The position numbers were made by a program, and so were the translations under genes. From positions 10,967-74,966 of the forward strand of contig DATIYF010000068.1 in assembly GCA_035517775.1 (NCBI GenBank): a DNA stretch of 64,000 bases, read 5' to 3'. Under the pieces are notes generated by a model that saw only the letters and a list, made by a program, of their open reading frames with translations, did not search any database and was not told the origin of the DNA. This DNA comes from DATIYF01 sp035517775. GTDB taxonomy: Bacteria > Acidobacteriota > Terriglobia > Terriglobales > Acidobacteriaceae. How positions within the stretch are numbered: the first letter of the stretch is position 1; every line of letters begins with the position of its first letter. Shown here piece after piece: positions 59,324 through 64,000 of this stretch.

Positions 59324-60540
59324 CGCCGAAGCCCCCGGGAACCGGGCCGGAGAAGACCAAGCTGCGCATTCTGCTGGTGGAGGACACTGCGGCCGACAGC
59401 GAACTGATCCTGCGGCATTTGCGGCGGGCCGGCTTTGAAATCACCGGAGATGTGGTGCAGACCGCGGCCCAGTTCCGCAGCCGGCTGCGCTCCGATCCGC
59501 CTGACATCGTGCTCGCTGACTACAACCTGGGACAATGGCGCGGCATGGAAGCGCTGGCTATCCTGCGGGAAGAGAAGATGGATATTCCGTTGATTCTAGT
59601 CTCTGGAGCGCTGGGCGATGTGACCGCGGTGGAGTGCATCAAGCAGGGGGCTACCGACTACGTGCTGAAAGATGCTCTTACGCGGCTGCCAGTCTCCATT
59701 CGCCGGGCGCTGCAGGAAAAGCAGCTGCGCGAAGACCGCCGCCGCGCGGAGGAAGAGCTGGCTAAGAAAGTGGGGGAACTGGCCCATTCCAACATGGAAC
59801 TGGAGCAGTTTGCTTACGTGGCCTCCCATGATTTGCAGGAGCCGTTGCGCATGGTGGCCGCTTATACCCAACTGCTGGCCGAGCGCTACCACGGCAAGCT
59901 GGATGAGCAGGCCGACAAATATATCCACTACGCCGTGGATGGCGCCCTGCGCATGCAGGCTTTGATTCAGGACCTGTTGGCATTTTCCCGCGCCGGCCGG
60001 GCGGATATGGACCTTACCTCGGCGGATTGCAACTTAATTGTCGAGGATGCCATGAAGAATCTGGCGGTGGCGATCCGGGAGAGCAATGCCGTTGTGAACT
60101 TCGAATGCCTGCCGGTGGTAATGGGCAACGCCGCCCAGTTGCGCCAGGTCTTTCAGAACCTGATCGGCAATGCCATCAAGTTTCGCGGTTCTCGGCCGCC
60201 AGTCGTGCAAATCAGCGCCGAGCAGGAAAACGGCGAATGGCTGTTCTCCGTCTCCGACAATGGCATTGGCATTGCTCCCGAGCACCTGGATTCCATTTTC
60301 GTGGTGTTTCAGCGGCTGCATACGCGCCAGGAATATCCCGGCAACGGCATTGGGCTCTCCATCTGCAAGAAAATCATCGAGCGGCACGGAGGCAAGATCT
60401 GGGTGGAATCCCACGAGGGCCATGGGGCCAACTTCAAATTCACCTTGCCGCTAGAGGCTCACACGGTGCGGGAAGTGATGATTCTGGAACCAGGAAAAGA
60501 GCACAAGCATGAAGATGCCCGAAGTCTTGTTGGTGGATGA
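59320..60540 (+). CDS. Receiver-histidine kinase, soluble
   Basis: A 406-residue cytoplasmic protein. Residues 15-135 form a receiver with Asp67 in DIVLADYNLGQWRGMEAL; a coiled coil (KQLREDRRRAEEELAKKVGE) follows; the HisKA-type helix has His170 in EQFAYVASHDLQEPLRMVAA and the HATPase has VSDNGIGIAPEHLDSIFVVF and YPGNGIGLSICKKII. This phytochrome-like kinase core is commonly paired with Rcp1-type regulators. No membrane segment or sensor domain, so the receiver itself is the input. It overlaps the next gene by 32 bases, giving the last residues a double coding role. Confidence 0.9.
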   Translation: MTPKPPGTGPEKTKLRILLVEDTAADSELILRHLRRAGFEITGDVVQTAAQFRSRLRSDPPDIVLADYNLGQWRGMEALAILREEKMDIPLILVSGALGDVTAVECIKQGATDYVLKDALTRLPVSIRRALQEKQLREDRRRAEEELAKKVGELAHSNMELEQFAYVASHDLQEPLRMVAAYTQLLAERYHGKLDEQADKYIHYAVDGALRMQALIQDLLAFSRAGRADMDLTSADCNLIVEDAMKNLAVAIRESNAVVNFECLPVVMGNAAQLRQVFQNLIGNAIKFRGSRPPVVQISAEQENGEWLFSVSDNGIGIAPEHLDSIFVVFQRLHTRQEYPGNGIGLSICKKIIERHGGKIWVESHEGHGANFKFTLPLEAHTVREVMILEPGKEHKHEDARSLVGG

Positions 60541-60946
60541 CAATCCGGCGGACGTGGACCTGACCAGCGAAGGCCTGGCCCGCAGCGAGTGTTCGCACCG
60601 GATCAACTCGGTTTCCGACGGTGCTGAAGCCATGGCCTTCCTGCATCGCGAGGGCAAGTACCACGACGCGCCTTCCCCCGCCCTTATGATTCTGGACCTC
60701 AACCTGCCCCGCAAGGATGGCCGTGCGGTGCTGGCCGAGGTCAAGACTGATCCCGCGCTGCGCCAAACCCCGGTGGTAATTTTCAGCACCTCGCAGGCAG
60801 GGCCGGATATCGGCCGCAGCTATCAACTCGGGGCTAACAGTTATGTAACCAAACCGGCCGAACTTTCCGAGTTTTTCTCGGTAGTGCGCTCGATTGGCGA
60901 ATTCTGGCTCGGCTGCGCATGCCTTCCGAGTCCGGAGGAATCATGA
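60509..60946 (+). CDS. Single-domain response regulator, second of series
   Basis: A 145-residue receiver similar to the first: VLLVDDNPADVDLTSEGLAR, Asp63 in LMILDLNLPRKDGRAVL, Ser/Thr in VVIFSTSQAGPD, Lys in SYVTKPAEL. Its start lies 32 bases inside the previous kinase gene and its stop overlaps the next by ATGA, so all are coupled. A second ATG two codons in is possible. Likely accepts phosphate from one or both neighbouring kinases. Confidence 0.9.
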   Translation: MKMPEVLLVDDNPADVDLTSEGLARSECSHRINSVSDGAEAMAFLHREGKYHDAPSPALMILDLNLPRKDGRAVLAEVKTDPALRQTPVVIFSTSQAGPDIGRSYQLGANSYVTKPAELSEFFSVVRSIGEFWLGCACLPSPEES

Positions 60947-62517
60947 ACCACTCCAAACACGTCTTGCTGATTGAAGACAATCCCGGCGATGCCGACCTGA
61001 TCCGCCTGCGCCTGGTAGAGAGCAAGTCAGACGTAGATGTGGCCTGCGTGGACCGTCTCTCGACCGGTCTGGAACAGATGACCGAAGACCCGCCCGCCGT
61101 GGTGCTGCTCGACCTGAACCTGCCTGACAGCCGGGGCGCGGAGACTTTTCGCAATGTGCTGAGCAAAGCTCCGGGCGTGCCCGTAGTTGTGCTTTCGGGT
61201 CAGGATGACGAAGAACTCGCCGTCAAGGCCGTGCACCAGGGCGTGCAGGATTACCTGGTGAAAGGCGCCTTCGACAGCAAACAACTGGGCCGCGCCATCC
61301 GCTATGCCATGGAGCGCCAGGCCCTGCTCACGTCGTTGGATATGTCGCGCAAACAGCAGCTTCAGTTCAAAGACCAGTTCCTCTCGCACGTTTCCCACGA
61401 GCTGCGCACCCCGCTGACCTCGATTCACCAGTTCGTCACCATTCTGCTCGACGGCCTGGCGGGCCCGGTTTCCCCGGAACAGCGCGAGCATCTGGAAACG
61501 ATTCTGCGCAGCGCCCAGCAGCTGCGCACCATGATCGGCGATCTTCTGGAAGCCAGCCGCACCGAGTCGGGCAAGGTTTCGCTGCAACGCCGCTGCATTG
61601 CCGTGGACCAGGTAATCGAGCAAGCCGTGGCCATGCTCCAGGCCAGCGCTCGGGCCAAGCAAGTCGGCCTGGAAGCCGCGGTGGATAGCCGGATTCCGCT
61701 GCTCTATGCCGATCCCGACCGCGTGCTGCAGGTGCTTACCAATCTGATTGACAACGCGGTCAAATTCACGCCGCCGGAAGGCTCGATCATGGTCAGGGCC
61801 TGCATGGCGGAGCTGGATCCCGACTTTGTCTATGTCTCAGTGACCGATACCGGCCGCGGCATCAGCCCGGAAGCCAAGGCGCTCATCTTTGAGCGCCTGT
61901 ATCAGGACCCCAATGCGGTGGATAGCAGCCGCAAAGGCCTTGGCCTCGGCCTTTACATCTCCAAAGAACTGGTTCGCTTGCATGGCGGCAAGATTTGGGT
62001 GGAGAGCGATCCCGGCCACGGCAGCACCTTCTCTTTCACCTTGCCGCTATTCTCGCCGGCCAAGTTACTGCGGCCGGTCATCGTTCAGCACGGCAAGCTG
62101 CGGGAGGCGCTCAGTTTGATCAGCGTGCGCTTCACCCCGCGCCGCACGCCCGGCGGCGGAAGCTGGAACGAGATTCGCCACGAGTGCGTCGAGCTGCTGC
62201 AACTCTGCGTGCTTCCGGATAAAGACCTGGTTCTGCCCCCAATGGCTGGCGCCGGCCCAGATGAGACCTTCTTAATTGTGGCCTCTGCGGATGCAGCCGG
62301 AACCAATGTTCTGGCCAATCGCATTCGGGAACAGCTTCGCCGCCGCTCGGAATTGCAGGCCAGTGGCAGCTTTGAGGTTTCGGCCCGGGCAATTCCGTTG
62401 CCCGGCGCGGAAAGCGGTGGGTCCCTGGAGAAGTTGGTGGGGCAAGTTGCCGATAGGATCACTGAGATGGCCATGAGCATTTTGCGGCATGAGGAAGAGG
62501 TCACCAGAGAGGCGTAG
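60943..62517 (+). CDS. Receiver-histidine kinase with extra C-terminal domain
   Basis: About 524 residues from ATG 60943, which follows GGAGGAATC. Receiver (Asp57 in AVVLLDLNLPDSRGAETF), linker helix, HisKA with His152 in FLSHVSHELRTPLTSIHQFV, and HATPase with VSVTDTGRGISPEAKALIFE and GLGLGLYISKELVRLHGGKI. After about residue 375 there are 150 further residues that belong to no kinase domain; part (PDETFLIVASADAAGTNVLA followed by NRIREQLRR) resembles the second half of a GGDEF domain without the catalytic signature. The shorter-start choice avoids overlap with the end of the previous gene beyond ATGA. Confidence 0.9.
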   Translation: MNHSKHVLLIEDNPGDADLIRLRLVESKSDVDVACVDRLSTGLEQMTEDPPAVVLLDLNLPDSRGAETFRNVLSKAPGVPVVVLSGQDDEELAVKAVHQGVQDYLVKGAFDSKQLGRAIRYAMERQALLTSLDMSRKQQLQFKDQFLSHVSHELRTPLTSIHQFVTILLDGLAGPVSPEQREHLETILRSAQQLRTMIGDLLEASRTESGKVSLQRRCIAVDQVIEQAVAMLQASARAKQVGLEAAVDSRIPLLYADPDRVLQVLTNLIDNAVKFTPPEGSIMVRACMAELDPDFVYVSVTDTGRGISPEAKALIFERLYQDPNAVDSSRKGLGLGLYISKELVRLHGGKIWVESDPGHGSTFSFTLPLFSPAKLLRPVIVQHGKLREALSLISVRFTPRRTPGGGSWNEIRHECVELLQLCVLPDKDLVLPPMAGAGPDETFLIVASADAAGTNVLANRIREQLRRRSELQASGSFEVSARAIPLPGAESGGSLEKLVGQVADRITEMAMSILRHEEEVTREA

Positions 62518-62565
62518 TCCCTTCGGTGCTGATTCCTGATCACTGACAGGCTAGGGGGAGAAGCA

Positions 62566-62964
62566 ATGGAGAAGCCAAAGATCCTGATCGTGGATGACGA
62601 TCCCGACTTGAGGCGCGGGTTGAACCTGCGTCTGCGCGCCAACCACTACGACACGGCTTACGCCACCGACGGTTTCTCGGCCATCGCCATGGCTCAGAAG
62701 GAACAGCCCGACCTGATCATTCTCGATCTGGGACTGCCCGCAGGCGATGGCTTTGTCGTGCTCGAGCGCCTGCAGCAGAGCGCCAACCTGGCCACCATTC
62801 CTGTCATCGTGCTGACGGCGCGCGACCCGCAAACCAGCCGGGAAAAGTCCCTGCGTGCCGGCGCCACGGCATTCTTCCAGAAGCCGGTGGATAACGGAGA
62901 GCTGATGGGGGCCATTCGCACCACTTTACGCACGGCCTGGCCGGGCACGGCAACCTCCGCCTAG
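62566..62964 (+). CDS. Single-domain response regulator, third of series
   Basis: A 132-residue CheY-like protein: ILIVDDDPDLRRGLNLRLRA, Asp54 in LIILDLGLPAGDGFVVL, Thr in VIVLTARDPQT and Lys in AFFQKPVDN. Unlike the other two it lacks the Rcp1-type loop and is closer to classical receivers. GGGGGAGAA precedes the ATG. It is 48 bases after the kinase gene and 159 bases before the PAS-GGDEF-like gene, all on the plus strand. Confidence 0.9.
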   Translation: MEKPKILIVDDDPDLRRGLNLRLRANHYDTAYATDGFSAIAMAQKEQPDLIILDLGLPAGDGFVVLERLQQSANLATIPVIVLTARDPQTSREKSLRAGATAFFQKPVDNGELMGAIRTTLRTAWPGTATSA

Positions 62965-63123
62965 CTCCACCACCGGAGCTGGGAGTTGTTCGTTTTCGTT
63001 CCGCCTCCGTCTTTGCCCAAATACCTCGGCAATGGCAGACGCGCCTGCGTGTGTCTGCTCTGCTGTTCTCACCCGATGAAGCATGTGTATTGCGCTGCCG
63101 ATAAAAATCTTTAGGCCGGCCTC

Positions 63124-64000
63124 ATGAGTGCGCGCGAAATCAACGAACTTCGCGATCCGGAAGTGCTGCGCGGCGTGCTCGACAGCCTGCAGATCGGGGT
63201 TTACGTGGTGGACCGCGAACGCCGCATCGTGCTGTGGAACGCCGGAGCCGAAAAAATCACCGGCTATATGCGCCACGATGTCGTTGGCCGCGTGTCGCGA
63301 GAAAATATTCTGGCCAACTGCAACGACGGCAGCTGCATTCTTTGCGGCGCGGTCTGTCCGCTCACCGAGGTCATTCATGAAGGCCATCCTCGCGAGGCCC
63401 AGATTTATCTGCGGCACAAAGCCGGCCACCGCGTACCGGTGCATCTGCGCGTGGTTCCGGTCCGCGACCAGCGCGGCCTGATTGTCGGTGCGGCGCAGAG
63501 CTTCGAGGAGCAAGGGCCGATCGCCGAGTTGGGCATCCGTCCCGGAAACCTGGCCGCTCACGGCTGCCTCGATCTGCCCACCGGCGTGCCCAACCACGCC
63601 TTTACCCAATCGCATCTGCGAGAGAACCTGAACTTCTTTAACGAATATCATCTGCCCTTCGGCGTTCTGCTGATTCGTGTGAACGATCTGCAGCAACTGC
63701 GGGCCAGCCACGGGCGCGAAGCCGTGGACGTCATGCTTCATGTCGTGGCCCAGACCATGAAGCACACCTTGCGGCCCGATGGCTTTTTGGGCCGCTGGGC
63801 GGAGGATTCCTTCCTCGCCATTGTGACCAACGGCAACCGCTCGGACCTGGAGCGGGCGGCGGTGAGCGTGGAAAAAATCGTCGGGTGCTCGGGAATCCAG
63901 TGGTGGGACGACCTGCTCTCGGTCACCGTATCCGTCGGCCAGACCATGGTGCAATCCGGGGACACGCTGGAAGTCTTGGTGGAGCGGGCGGAGCGCTCGC
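63124..64000 (+). CDS. PAS domain / degenerate GGDEF protein, cut by window edge
   Basis: At least 292 residues; no stop before the right edge. A PAS domain (about residues 15-130: VLDSLQIGVYVVDRERRIVL, AGAEKITGYMRHDVVGR) contains a Cys-rich insertion NCNDGSCILCGAVCPLTE that may bind metal or a cofactor. A GGDEF-type domain begins near residue 155 (LPTGVPNHAFTQSHLRE, LLIRVNDLQQLRASHGREAV). Where GGEEF would be, the sequence reads LGRWAEDSFLAIVT, so the catalytic signature is lost and cyclase activity is doubtful. It may instead bind GTP or act as a regulator. The ATG at 63124 starts the protein; no strong ribosome site. Confidence 0.8.
   Translation, partial: MSAREINELRDPEVLRGVLDSLQIGVYVVDRERRIVLWNAGAEKITGYMRHDVVGRVSRENILANCNDGSCILCGAVCPLTEVIHEGHPREAQIYLRHKAGHRVPVHLRVVPVRDQRGLIVGAAQSFEEQGPIAELGIRPGNLAAHGCLDLPTGVPNHAFTQSHLRENLNFFNEYHLPFGVLLIRVNDLQQLRASHGREAVDVMLHVVAQTMKHTLRPDGFLGRWAEDSFLAIVTNGNRSDLERAAVSVEKIVGCSGIQWWDDLLSVTVSVGQTMVQSGDTLEVLVERAERS

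Overview
The window reads as a chromosome segment of an Acidobacteriota bacterium, most likely of the Terriglobia/Koribacter-like lineage. This is inferred from GC-rich coding, from protein families I associate with that lineage (a receiver-TonB fusion, YfiR/TonB-receptor clusters, a PilMNOPQ locus headed by a small HTH gene) and from intergenic DNA rich in heptamer tandem repeats, palindromes and 'CCACGAAG'-type repeats. There is no clear prophage, insertion sequence or CRISPR array. Coding density is high and no frameshifted core gene was seen.

Layout. 1-9.3 kb: a partial secreted protein, a cupin-like secreted protein, a transglutaminase-like protein and a HAD phosphatase (all minus); a fused alpha/beta 2-oxoacid dehydrogenase E1 (plus); then a minus-strand cluster of circularly permuted ATP-grasp, alpha-E, transglutaminase and DoxX. 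9.6-12.6 kb: three-gene NAD(P) transhydrogenase. 13-18.5 kb: HTH gene plus pilMNOPQ, closed by a Rho-independent terminator. 18.6-24.5 kb: a luciferase-like oxidoreductase facing a PPOX-type flavoprotein, an M24 aminopeptidase with accB-accC, an orphan flagellar-rod-like mini-gene between two hairpins, and thiE. 24.7-32.4 kb: two APC permeases, a K+ channel with RCK domains overlapping nnr, a PilZ-like protein, tsaE and fabI. 32.5-39 kb: receiver-TonB fusion, a two-part membrane protein and a large multi-sensor histidine kinase. 39.3-45.7 kb: pyruvate dehydrogenase operon aceE-aceF-(SnoaL-like)-lpdA. 45.9-49.4 kb: Dps, PhzF-like protein, single-receiver protein, orphan ABC ATPase, tRNA-Gly and tRNA-Cys.

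49.6-64 kb is a signalling island with two divergent arms. The minus arm is a tightly overlapping operon of two related TonB-dependent receptors, a YfiR-family periplasmic protein, a CHASE8-like hybrid histidine kinase (HisKA-HATPase-REC-REC-HPt) and a REC-GGDEF diguanylate cyclase with an intact I-site. The plus arm alternates single receivers with receiver-kinases and runs into a PAS-GGDEF-like protein at the right edge. I read the minus arm as an outer-membrane-to-cyclic-di-GMP pathway in which YfiR acts on a histidine kinase rather than directly on a YfiN-type cyclase. This is the most interesting system in the window.

Limits: functions are assigned from motifs and family memory without database searches. 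Starts were chosen from start codons, Shine-Dalgarno-like sequence and domain boundaries.
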